Source of the DNA: Andreesenia sp964489735
GTDB taxonomy: Bacteria; Bacillota; Clostridia; Tissierellales; Gottschalkiaceae
Length of the DNA: 12,883 bases
Assembly: GCA_964489735.1 (NCBI GenBank)
Contig: CAZBAL010000041.1
Coordinates: 1-12,883 of the forward strand
Direction: 5' to 3'
The translations under genes and the position numbers were made by a program. Positions 6,796-12,883 of this stretch are shown here, piece by piece (the first letter of the stretch is position 1; each line of letters begins with the position of its first letter). Below the pieces are notes generated by a model that saw nothing but the letters and a program-made list of their open reading frames with translations, was not told where the DNA came from and made no database searches.

Positions 6796-8898
6796 ATGGA
6801 ATTGTTGAAAAAGAACTATCTATGCGGAGTCTGTCCAGGAGGCTGTGCTGTAGATATTGAACTTAAGGATGGGAAGATTGAATCATTAGAGCCCTCATCA
6901 GATTCTCCTTTTAGCTCCATCTGTCTTAGGGGCAGGTATGCCAAAGAGATTGTTTATTCTGAAGATAGAATAAAGACTCCACTTATTAGGGTTGGTGAAA
7001 AAGGAGAGGGAAAGTTTAGAGAAGCAAGCTGGGACGAAGCTTTGGATTTTGCTGCTGAGAGTTTTCTTTCTATAAATGAAAAACATGGTCCTGAGTCATT
7101 ATGCTCGCATCATGGAAGGGGTGCTTTTGAGCAATCTACATTGGACTACTTAGCTGTTAACAGGAAGTATGAAAATGCAAATATGGGATTCTTTGAGCCA
7201 CTAGGTTCTCCAAATTATACTAGTGTAGGTTCTGTCTGCTACAATGCTTACGGTGTTCTCGCACCGGTTACTCTATTTGGGATAATTGGATCAAAGCTTA
7301 TTCCAGATGTGGAGAATGCGAAGACAATCTTTGTATGGGGATCTAATCCTGCAACTGACTCTCCTCCATTTATGTTTCAAAGACTTTTGAAAGAGAAGAA
7401 AAGAGGTCTGAAAATAGTTGCTGTGGACCACTTTAAGAGTGACATATGTAAAAGAGCTGATAACTATTATTTAGTACGCTCAGGTACGGATGGAGCTCTA
7501 CTGCTTGGAATTATAAATCAGATAATAGAAAAAGAACTGTACGATAAAAAGTTTGTAGAGGATCACTGTTATGGATTTGATGAGCTGAAGGAATATGTGA
7601 AGTCCTTCGATTTGGATAGGGTATCGAAAATTACTAAGCTTCGCATAGAGGAAATAGAGGAGCTTGTTAAGTTGATTACAGAAGAGAATATGTCGACTCT
7701 ACTCACCTATACTGGACTTGAATACTCAAACTCAGGAACTCAGGCTATAAGAGCACTGTATTCCATATGGGCAATAATGGATAGAATAGACAGAAAAGGT
7801 GGAATTTTAATAAATGATAGAAAGAAGATAAAGAATATTGAGCACTACCATAGACCACCAGCTGACTCAAAGAAGGAAGCTTTAGGTGAAAAAGAATATC
7901 CATTATTTCACCATTTGCTAGGTATAGCTCATTTTATGAGTTTTCCTAAAGCTGTTTTGGAGAAAGAGCCTTATGAAATAAAAGGATTGCTTAACATCGG
8001 CTCATCTATAATAACTTCTTATCCTAATTCGAAACTATTTGCTAAAGCATTAAAGCAATTGGATTTTCTATGTGTGATAGATAGGTTTATGACGGAAGAT
8101 ACAAAGTATGCTGATCTTGTTCTGCCTTCTACAACATATTTTGAGGATGAATCGTATTTTGAATATGGTGGGTTTTTGAGAATGAGAGAGCGAGTAATTG
8201 AACCTGTAGGAGAAGCAAGGACCGATATTTTCATACTTCATGAGTTGGCTAAAAGACTGGGTTATGGTGAACTCTATCCTAAAGATGAAGAAGAACTTCT
8301 GAAAAAAGCCTATGGAAAGGATATATATGAGAAACTTTTGCAAAATAAAAAAGGTTTTAAGATAGAACATCCGGATAGAGAGTATGAAAAGTTTAATTTT
8401 CCTACAGAGACAGGAAAAATAGAACTTAAATCAAGACTATTAGAGGAATTTGGATACCCAGGTCTTCCAGAATACATTGAGCCTATTGAAAGTCCAGTAT
8501 CTGATTCAAAACTAGCTGAGAGATACCCATTGGTGCTTAACACTGGGACTAGAATACAGACGACTTTCAGATCTCAGCATTTAAATATTGAAGGACTTCT
8601 GAAATATCAGCCTGTTGCAGAAGTTATGATAAATTCGGAAGATGCTAAAAGTAGAGGAATATCAGATGGAGATAAGGTAGTTGTAAGTACAAAGAGGGAT
8701 AGTGTGGAGTTCCGTGCTAATGTTACGGATGGAATACCAAAAGGCGAAGTTGAACTGAATATGGGTGGTGGAGCTGCTTTTCAATCTGAAGGATGGAGAA
8801 ACTCGAATACTAACTTCTTAACAGATAATGAAAATGTTGATTATATTTCTGGATTTCCAGTATATAAAGCATTATTGTGTGAGATTGAGAAAGCCTAA
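6796..8898 (+). CDS. molybdopterin-dependent oxidoreductase with N-terminal 4Fe-4S cluster
   Basis: About 700 residues of the DMSO-reductase/formate-dehydrogenase superfamily. Numbering from GTG 6793, Cys11, Cys14, Cys18 and Cys44 form the 4Fe-4S site (CxxCxxxC-x25-C, then LRGR). The molybdopterin domain spans about 55-470. Cys149 in GSVCYNAYG sits where the family's metal-ligand Cys/Sec/Ser occurs. The C-terminal cofactor-binding barrel is about 575-700 (LNTGTR, SDGDKVVV, MGGGAAF). There is no Tat signal, so it should be cytoplasmic. No ferredoxin-type electron-transfer or membrane-anchor subunit lies beside it. The Cys ligand fits formate dehydrogenase, nitrate, polysulfide/thiosulfate or related groups; the substrate is not readable. 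The start is uncertain: AGGGG (6789-6793) is too close to GTG 6793 and ATG 6796 but ideal for TTG 6802, in the same GGGGTGAT layout as the ABC-F gene. Confidence 0.92.
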   Translation: MELLKKNYLCGVCPGGCAVDIELKDGKIESLEPSSDSPFSSICLRGRYAKEIVYSEDRIKTPLIRVGEKGEGKFREASWDEALDFAAESFLSINEKHGPESLCSHHGRGAFEQSTLDYLAVNRKYENANMGFFEPLGSPNYTSVGSVCYNAYGVLAPVTLFGIIGSKLIPDVENAKTIFVWGSNPATDSPPFMFQRLLKEKKRGLKIVAVDHFKSDICKRADNYYLVRSGTDGALLLGIINQIIEKELYDKKFVEDHCYGFDELKEYVKSFDLDRVSKITKLRIEEIEELVKLITEENMSTLLTYTGLEYSNSGTQAIRALYSIWAIMDRIDRKGGILINDRKKIKNIEHYHRPPADSKKEALGEKEYPLFHHLLGIAHFMSFPKAVLEKEPYEIKGLLNIGSSIITSYPNSKLFAKALKQLDFLCVIDRFMTEDTKYADLVLPSTTYFEDESYFEYGGFLRMRERVIEPVGEARTDIFILHELAKRLGYGELYPKDEEELLKKAYGKDIYEKLLQNKKGFKIEHPDREYEKFNFPTETGKIELKSRLLEEFGYPGLPEYIEPIESPVSDSKLAERYPLVLNTGTRIQTTFRSQHLNIEGLLKYQPVAEVMINSEDAKSRGISDGDKVVVSTKRDSVEFRANVTDGIPKGEVELNMGGGAAFQSEGWRNSNTNFLTDNENVDYISGFPVYKALLCEIEKA

Positions 8899-8942
8899 AA
8901 AGTGTGGTTGTTGTATAATGGAATAGTAGATAATTGAAAAAA

Positions 8943-8954
8943 ATGTAATTACAT
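8943..8954. promoter_or_regulatory. 12-bp perfect palindrome upstream of the second MATE gene
   Basis: ATGTAATTACAT is a perfect palindrome 30 bases before the start codon and downstream of a consensus -10 (TATAAT, 8914-8919) that has no good -35. It could be an operator for a dimeric repressor. In AT-rich DNA a short palindrome may also be chance. Confidence 0.3.
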
Positions 8955-8984
8955 AAGCTGTTTTTATAGAGAGAGGGATAATTT

Positions 8985-10391
8985 ATGACAAATACACAAT
9001 CAATCAAGGAAAATCCTCTGGGGTACAGACCTATATCCAAGCTCATGTTGTCTTTAGCTATTCCTGCAGTTATAGCTAATGTTATTACTGCGCTTTACAA
9101 TATTGTTGACCAGATTTTTATTGGGCAGGGAATTGGTTATCTTGGAAATGCAGCGACTAATATAGCTTTTCCACTTACAACAATTTGTTTGGCTATAGGA
9201 CTTATGACTGGTTTGGGATCTGCCGCTAATTTCAATTTGGAATTAGGCCGTAAGAATCCTGACGAAGCCAGGATGGTTGCTGGAACTGCTGCGACATCAC
9301 TTTTAATAGCAGGTATTTTATTAAGTGCATTTGTATGGCTCAATTTGGAACCACTCATGATAGCATTCGGTGCTACTGATAGGATACTTGATTATGCTAT
9401 GGAATATACTGGGATTACGGCATTTGGAATTCCGTTTCTTCTGTTTTCAACAGGGATAAATCCACTAGTCAGAGCGGATGGAAATGCTAAGTACTCTATG
9501 ATTGCTGTTGTTACAGGGGCTGTATTGAATATTATTTTGGACCCGCTGTTCATTTTTGTGTTTGATATGGGTATTTCGGGTGCAGCCTGGGCAACTGTAA
9601 TCAGTCAGATTGTTTCAGCTGTTTTGTTAGCATCTTATTTTCCAAGGTTTGAGACTGTTAAATTTGAGCTTATTGATTTCGTTCCAAGATTCCATGAAAT
9701 TAAAGTAATAGTTGCTCTGGGAATTACATCTTTTGTATTTCAGTTTTCAAATATGCTTATACTGATTTTAACCAACAACCTCCTGAGAACTTATGGTGGG
9801 GTATCTCATTATGGAAGTGATATCCCGATAGCTGTAGCGGGCATTGTTATAAAAATAAATATCATCTTCACGTCCATAATAATAGGAATAGTTCAGGGAT
9901 CGCAGCCCATTTTTGGATTTAACTACGGGGCGGAAAAATATGGGAGAGTGAGAAGTGCAACCAGATTGCTTCTTAAGTCGACTTTTATAATATCTGTAAC
10001 CGCTTTTCTCATATTTCAAATATTCACTAGGCAGATAATTTCATTGTTCGGAGATGGGAATGAGTTATATTATGAATTTGCAACTAGGTATATGAGAACA
10101 TATTCAGCTATTATTTTCATAACAGGAATTCAGATAGCCAATACTACTTTCTTCCCTGCGATTGGAAAAGCATTTAAGGGAGCATTTTTGGCATTGGCTA
10201 AACAGATGATATTTTTAATGCCATTACTGCTTATATTGCCTCGCTTTACTGGGATTTATGGAATCGCATTAGCAACTCCTGTAGCAGACTTTTTAGCTTT
10301 TGTGCTTTCTGTATCGTTTATGATTGGAGAATTTAGAAAAATGCCAAGAGAGGATATTCTTAGAGAAGAGATTCTAACTCAGAACAACTGA
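8985..10391 (+). CDS. MATE family efflux transporter (MepA-like)
   Basis: A 468-residue, twelve-helix membrane protein. The N-terminal segment (GYRPISKLMLSLAIPAVIANV, then ALYNIVDQIFIGQGIG) and the block GIVQGSQPIFGFNYGA (near 302-317) are typical of the MepA-like branch of MATE transporters, cation-coupled exporters of dyes, biocides and drugs in Firmicutes. It differs clearly from the MATE protein at 2326-3669, so this is not a recent duplication. The start has GAGAGGG a suitable distance upstream. The gap to the molybdoenzyme gene is 86 bases and contains a -10 and a palindrome, so it may have its own promoter or be cotranscribed. A short remnant and a bidirectional terminator follow. No frameshift is seen, and the substrate is unknown. 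Confidence 0.93.
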   Translation: MTNTQSIKENPLGYRPISKLMLSLAIPAVIANVITALYNIVDQIFIGQGIGYLGNAATNIAFPLTTICLAIGLMTGLGSAANFNLELGRKNPDEARMVAGTAATSLLIAGILLSAFVWLNLEPLMIAFGATDRILDYAMEYTGITAFGIPFLLFSTGINPLVRADGNAKYSMIAVVTGAVLNIILDPLFIFVFDMGISGAAWATVISQIVSAVLLASYFPRFETVKFELIDFVPRFHEIKVIVALGITSFVFQFSNMLILILTNNLLRTYGGVSHYGSDIPIAVAGIVIKINIIFTSIIIGIVQGSQPIFGFNYGAEKYGRVRSATRLLLKSTFIISVTAFLIFQIFTRQIISLFGDGNELYYEFATRYMRTYSAIIFITGIQIANTTFFPAIGKAFKGAFLALAKQMIFLMPLLLILPRFTGIYGIALATPVADFLAFVLSVSFMIGEFRKMPREDILREEILTQNN

Positions 10392-10455
10392 TTATTCTGA
10401 ATTTATAGATTATGAGGAAAAGAACTTTACTTTATAATATGGTAGTATGATATGA

Positions 10456-10551
10456 CCAAATTTAAACGGTGCAGATTCAAAACATGCCTGTTATTGTGGA
10501 AAAGTTACAATTGATGAGGGGATTAGGAGAAGAGAGAAAGGTAATAAATAG
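10456..10551 (+). pseudogene. possible remnant of a small [2Fe-2S] (BFD-like) protein
   Basis: Between the TGA at 10453 and the TAG at 10549 one frame reads 31 codons including DSKHACYCGKVTIDEGI. The C-x-C-x-x-VT pattern resembles the start of BFD-like [2Fe-2S] domains. There is no start codon and the second cysteine pair is absent, so at best it is a decayed fragment. It may be chance. Confidence 0.2.
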
Positions 10552-10552
10552 T

Positions 10553-10591
10553 AAAAAGAGTGGGATGCAAGTTTAAATCTCCACTCTTTTT
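10553..10591. terminator. bidirectional rho-independent terminator
   Basis: AAAAAGAGTGG (10553-10563) pairs perfectly with CCACTCTTTTT (10581-10591), with a 17-base loop and T runs on both strands. It ends the ars operon from the right (15 bases after the arsC stop) and rightward transcripts from the second MATE gene. Confidence 0.88.
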
Positions 10592-10605
10592 TTCTATAGT
10601 ATACT

Positions 10606-11013
10606 TTATATTTTTGAGTTCTCTATCATATTAGACAAATCCAATATCTTTTTTTCGATTTGCTTTATAGTTTTTATGAACTCATCATCACTTTTACCTG
10701 TGGGGTCTTCTAGGCCCCAATCTTCTTGATGCTTGTTTGGAATAAATGGACATACAACGTTACACCCCATGGTTATTACTATATCCACTTCGGGAATTTC
10801 CGTAACCAGCTTTGAGTACTGTGTTTTCTCCATGTCTATTCCATAAATACTTTTTATAAGTCGAACGGCATCTTGGTTAATTATAGTATTTCTCTCTGTT
10901 CCAGCAGAATAACTTTCAAATATATCTGAAGCAAACTTTTTTCCTAGTGCTTCTGCAATTTGACTTCTACATGAATTGTGAACACAGACAAAGGCCACTT
11001 TAGGTTTACTCAT
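10606..11013 (-). CDS. arsC: arsenate reductase, low-molecular-weight phosphatase type
   Basis: A 135-residue cytosolic enzyme that reduces arsenate to arsenite using thiols. The P-loop near the N-terminus is CVHNSCR (Cys10, Cys15, Arg16), the CX5R motif of low-molecular-weight tyrosine-phosphatase-like ArsC proteins. Cys84 and Cys88 (GCNVVCPFIP) stand where the disulfide-relay pair of the thioredoxin-coupled class lies. The spacing is shorter than the Cys82/Cys89 of the Staphylococcus aureus enzyme. EDPTGK (near 102) is the general-acid Asp loop. It is the last gene of the minus-strand arsR operon, 69 bases after the thioredoxin-like gene, with AAAGGATGG before its ATG and a terminator 15 bases after its stop. 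The neighbouring thioredoxin-like protein could be its reductant (inference). Two overlapping hairpins lie in its upstream gap. Confidence 0.92.
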   Translation of the reverse strand: MSKPKVAFVCVHNSCRSQIAEALGKKFASDIFESYSAGTERNTIINQDAVRLIKSIYGIDMEKTQYSKLVTEIPEVDIVITMGCNVVCPFIPNKHQEDWGLEDPTGKSDDEFIKTIKQIEKKILDLSNMIENSKI

Positions 11014-11032
11014 ACTTAAACCATCCTTTCAC

Positions 11033-11060
11033 AGTATCAAATCGATACTCTATTGAGTAT
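11033..11060 (-). other. two mutually exclusive hairpins upstream of arsC
   Basis: AGTATC/GATACT (11033-11038 with 11044-11049, loop 5) and ATACTC/GAGTAT (11045-11050 with 11055-11060, loop 4) share bases 11045-11049, so only one can form at a time. No U run follows. It could be an mRNA processing or stability element between the thioredoxin-like gene and arsC. Confidence 0.3.
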
Positions 11061-11082
11061 TCAGCTATCTTTATTTACAACA

Positions 11083-11418
11083 CTATCCTCTTGCTTTACG
11101 AATCAATTCAACGATCTCTTCTGCTTTTAAAACTTTGCCATATGATAATACTTTATTATCAACTACTAAAGCTGGTGTAGACATAACACCATAGGCAGCG
11201 ATTTCTGCAAAATCCTGAACATGATCTATAGTATCTTTCATGCCAAGAATATTAAGAGCTTCTTTCGTGGCATCTTCTAACTGATTGCATTTTTTACAGC
11301 CAGAACCTAGAATTTTTATTGATGAATCAGTTTGTATGTTGAGTTTTTCGTTTAAGTCACTGTTGCCACAGCAGTTGCAAGTGGTATTATCTTTTTTAAA
11401 TTTTTTAAAAAGTTTCAT
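11083..11418 (-). CDS. thioredoxin-fold protein (small redox-active disulfide type) with Cys-rich N-terminus
   Basis: A 111-residue cytosolic protein. The thioredoxin-like domain covers about 34-110, with the active site GSGCKKC (Cys41, Cys44) after the first strand and the cis-proline loop STPALVV further on. This is the short 'small redox-active disulfide protein' form, which commonly neighbours DUF318 permeases. The N-terminal 33 residues are an extension: lysine-rich residues 2-9, then TCNCCGN (Cys14, Cys16, Cys17), which could bind a metal or metalloid or form an additional redox site. The start has GAGG upstream at suitable spacing. It lies 71 bases after the permease stop and 69 before the arsC start in the same direction. 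I infer it serves the permease or ArsC as a thiol donor or arsenic(III) carrier. Confidence 0.85.
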   Translation of the reverse strand: MKLFKKFKKDNTTCNCCGNSDLNEKLNIQTDSSIKILGSGCKKCNQLEDATKEALNILGMKDTIDHVQDFAEIAAYGVMSTPALVVDNKVLSYGKVLKAEEIVELIRKARG

Positions 11419-11489
11419 GTATTTTCCTCGCTTTCAATATAATATTAAGAATAAATCAACATATATTTCAGTATAGGTGCTTATGTTTA

Positions 11490-12488
11490 TTACATCAGAT
11501 ATGATTGAATAAAGTTAAAGAAATAACCGACTATAATAATTCCTAAAGCACAAATAGCAATAAAAGTTGCTAACAATCTAGGTTTGATAGCTCTTCTAAG
11601 CATTATCATAGATGGAAGGCTAAGTGTAGTAACTGCCATCATAAATGATAGTATAGTTCCTAGCTGAGCACCTTTGTATAGCAGGGCTTCAGCAATTGGA
11701 ATTGTTCCAAAAATATCAGCATACATAGGTATACCAACTAAAGTGGCTAAAACTACTCCAAGTGGATTATGACTTCCTAGTAAGTTTTCTATCCAGGATT
11801 CTGGAATCCAATTATGGATAAAGGCACCAATTCCTACACCTACAAGAATATAAGGGAAGACTTTTTTAAAAGTAGAAGTCATCTGCTCACGTGAATATTC
11901 AATTCGTTCTTTTTTTGTTAAGGTAGGAGAGTCGATATCAATATTATCTGCTTCTAAAATAAAACTTTCTACATAGCTTTCCATTTTCATTCTCTCTATT
12001 ATACTTCCGCCTATTACTGCAATAATCAGTCCCACTATTACATAGATTGCAGCTATTTTAACTCCGAAAATACTAGCTAGCAGTATGAAGCTTCCCAAGT
12101 CGACCATAGGTGAAGAAATTAAAAAAGAGAAAGTTACACCCAATGGAAGCCCAGCACTTGTAAAGCCAACAAATAGTGGAATAGATGAACATGAGCAGAA
12201 GGGTGTAACTGTACCAAGCAGTGCACCGATAATATTTGCCCAGATTCCTTTAAATTTTCCCAAAATTTTCTTACTTCTTTCAGGTGGGAAGTAGCTCTGA
12301 ATATATGATATTAGGAAAATCAAAGTGCACAATAGTATAGTAATTTTTATAACATCATATATAAAAAACTGTAAACTTCCACCTAGTTTTGAATTCAAAC
12401 TAATATTAACTGATTCTAGAAAATTACCTACTAGCCGGTTCAGCCAGTGCATTCCTAGAATTTCATCCTGTATAAAGTCCCAAATCAC
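11490..12488 (-). CDS. DUF318-family permease, ArsP-like
   Basis: A 332-residue membrane protein with about eight helices and a charged cytoplasmic loop near 165-205. The first half carries TPFCSCSSIPLF (Cys98, Cys100), followed by SAGLPLGVTFSFLISSPMVD. The second half has the matching repeat GIPMYADIFGTIPIAEALL, the signature of the DUF318/ArsP permease family. ArsP members export trivalent organoarsenicals; other members are linked to metals or remain uncharacterised. GTG at 12488 is the start: AGGAGG lies eight bases upstream inside the last codons of arsR, and the gap to arsR is three bases, so expression is tightly tied to the repressor. The ars-type neighbours support arsenical efflux. 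The specific substrate is inference. Confidence 0.87.
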   Translation of the reverse strand: MIWDFIQDEILGMHWLNRLVGNFLESVNISLNSKLGGSLQFFIYDVIKITILLCTLIFLISYIQSYFPPERSKKILGKFKGIWANIIGALLGTVTPFCSCSSIPLFVGFTSAGLPLGVTFSFLISSPMVDLGSFILLASIFGVKIAAIYVIVGLIIAVIGGSIIERMKMESYVESFILEADNIDIDSPTLTKKERIEYSREQMTSTFKKVFPYILVGVGIGAFIHNWIPESWIENLLGSHNPLGVVLATLVGIPMYADIFGTIPIAEALLYKGAQLGTILSFMMAVTTLSLPSMIMLRRAIKPRLLATFIAICALGIIIVGYFFNFIQSYLM

Positions 12489-12491
12489 AGT

Positions 12492-12779
12492 CTAAACCTC
12501 CTTTTGATTCTTACAAGTCATGCTCCCGATATAATTTTTAAATGATTTCATAACTTCACAATTTATTGTATAGTAGGACCATTTTCCTTCTTTTCTAGAT
12601 TTAACTAGCCCAGACTCAGATAATATTTTCATGTGATGAGAAAGTGTTGGCTGTGTAATTTCAAAGCTATTTAGGATTTCACAGGCACATTTCTCTCCAT
12701 CTAGAAGCATATGCAGTATCTGAAGTCGGTTACTATCACTCATGGCCTTACATATTAAAGCAATGTCGATATTATTCAT
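12492..12779 (-). CDS. arsR: ArsR family metalloregulator
   Basis: A 95-residue winged-helix repressor of the ArsR/SmtB family. The metal-site motif is GEKCACEIL (Cys31, Cys33), equivalent to the ELCVCDL region of classical ArsR, and Cys10 in the N-terminal helix could supply a third thiolate. The recognition helix segment ITQPTLSHHMKIL, followed by SGLVKSRKEGKWSYY for the wing, is standard. I chose ATG 12779 because GGAG sits eight bases upstream. The in-frame GTG at 12788 overlaps that ribosome binding site. As first gene of the operon it is expected to autoregulate through the paired boxes at 12794-12846, releasing DNA when arsenite or a similar thiophilic ion binds. The stop is three bases from the permease start. 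Confidence 0.93.
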   Translation of the reverse strand: MNNIDIALICKAMSDSNRLQILHMLLDGEKCACEILNSFEITQPTLSHHMKILSESGLVKSRKEGKWSYYTINCEVMKSFKNYIGSMTCKNQKEV

Positions 12780-12793
12780 AATTTTCACTCCTT

Positions 12794-12846
12794 CATATAG
12801 ATGAACATCTATGTATAATATTAGCGAACATATAGATGGATGTCAA
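12794..12846 (-). promoter_or_regulatory. ars operon promoter with two ArsR-type operator boxes
   Basis: On the minus strand TTGACA (12846-12841), a 17-base spacer and TAATAT (12823-12818) form a near-consensus sigma-A promoter. CATATAGATG occurs twice on the plus strand, at 12794-12803 and 12829-12838, 35 bases apart. The first is part of the perfect repeat ATAGATG-AA-CATCTAT (12797-12812) just downstream of the -10. The second is an imperfect version overlapping the spacer and -35. This layout fits repression by the ArsR encoded next to it. Confidence 0.75.
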
Positions 12847-12883
12847 TATGATAATTAATAAAAAATAAAAAGCTGAGAATATA

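Noticed and set aside
6898..8543. Minus-strand ORFs inside the molybdoenzyme gene
   Set aside because: Antisense shadows without start signals; the sense frame is intact throughout.
8810..10019. Minus-strand ORFs across the second MATE gene and its upstream gap
   Set aside because: Compositionally implausible and overlapping a conserved transporter gene.
2326..10391. The two MATE genes as a recent duplication
   Set aside because: The proteins differ throughout and appear to belong to different MATE branches; they also lie on opposite strands.
10452..10514. 20-codon ORF starting at ATG 10452
   Set aside because: No ribosome binding site, short, and overlaps a better coding-like frame.
12085..12294. 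Plus-strand ORF of 69 codons inside the permease gene
   Set aside because: Shadow of the conserved TPFCSC region of the permease.
1..12883. Mobile element, CRISPR array, tRNA or rRNA
   Set aside because: No transposase or integrase, no regularly spaced repeats, and no structured RNA gene was found on either strand.

Overview
The window is AT-rich, codes densely on both strands with strong AGGAGG/GGGGTGA-type ribosome binding sites, and carries clostridial-looking protein families. These include a cytoplasmic molybdopterin oxidoreductase without a Tat signal, a thioredoxin-fold (small redox-active disulfide) protein next to a DUF318 permease, two MATE pumps and an antibiotic-resistance-type ABC-F ATPase. 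I infer an anaerobic low-GC Firmicute (Clostridia/Tissierellia-like). I cannot name the genus. No rRNA, tRNA, CRISPR array, transposase or integrase was seen.

Layout. 1-251: non-coding, with a possible promoter. 252-2226 (+): a two-gene unit encoding a small polytopic membrane protein that resembles an ECF S component, and a lipoprotein of three rhodanese-like domains of which only the last keeps its cysteine. A perfect bidirectional hairpin (2272-2304) separates this unit from a convergent MATE transporter (2326-3669, -), whose promoter has a tandem 8-bp repeat filling the spacer. 3902-4240 (+): a YrdB/DUF2568 membrane protein. 4241-4498: a possible 29-codon ORF and a strong terminator. 4499-4720 (+): a YdbC/PC4-like single-strand nucleic-acid-binding protein. 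4803-6374 (+): an ABC-F ribosome-protection-type protein, followed by an out-of-frame coding-like tail and a terminator. 6796-8898 (+): an orphan molybdopterin/4Fe-4S oxidoreductase. 8985-10391 (+): a second MATE transporter. 10456-10551: a short cysteine-bearing remnant, then a bidirectional terminator.

10606-12779 (-) is a compact arsenic-type operon in the order arsR, DUF318/ArsP-like permease, thioredoxin-like protein, arsC. It is read from a near-consensus promoter (TTGACA-N17-TAATAT) bracketed by two copies of CATATAGATG that look like ArsR boxes. I infer that ArsR derepresses on metalloid binding, ArsC reduces arsenate, the thioredoxin-like protein supplies or relays thiols, and the permease exports a trivalent (organo)arsenical. 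No ArsB or Acr3 pump is visible.

Much of the window looks like a detoxification neighbourhood (two MATE pumps, ABC-F, ars operon), with a sulfur/redox element (rhodanese lipoprotein, molybdoenzyme). The most unusual signals are the catalytically reduced three-rhodanese lipoprotein next to an S-component-like protein, the partnerless molybdoenzyme, the regulatory repeats at several promoters, and two coding-like remnants after genes.
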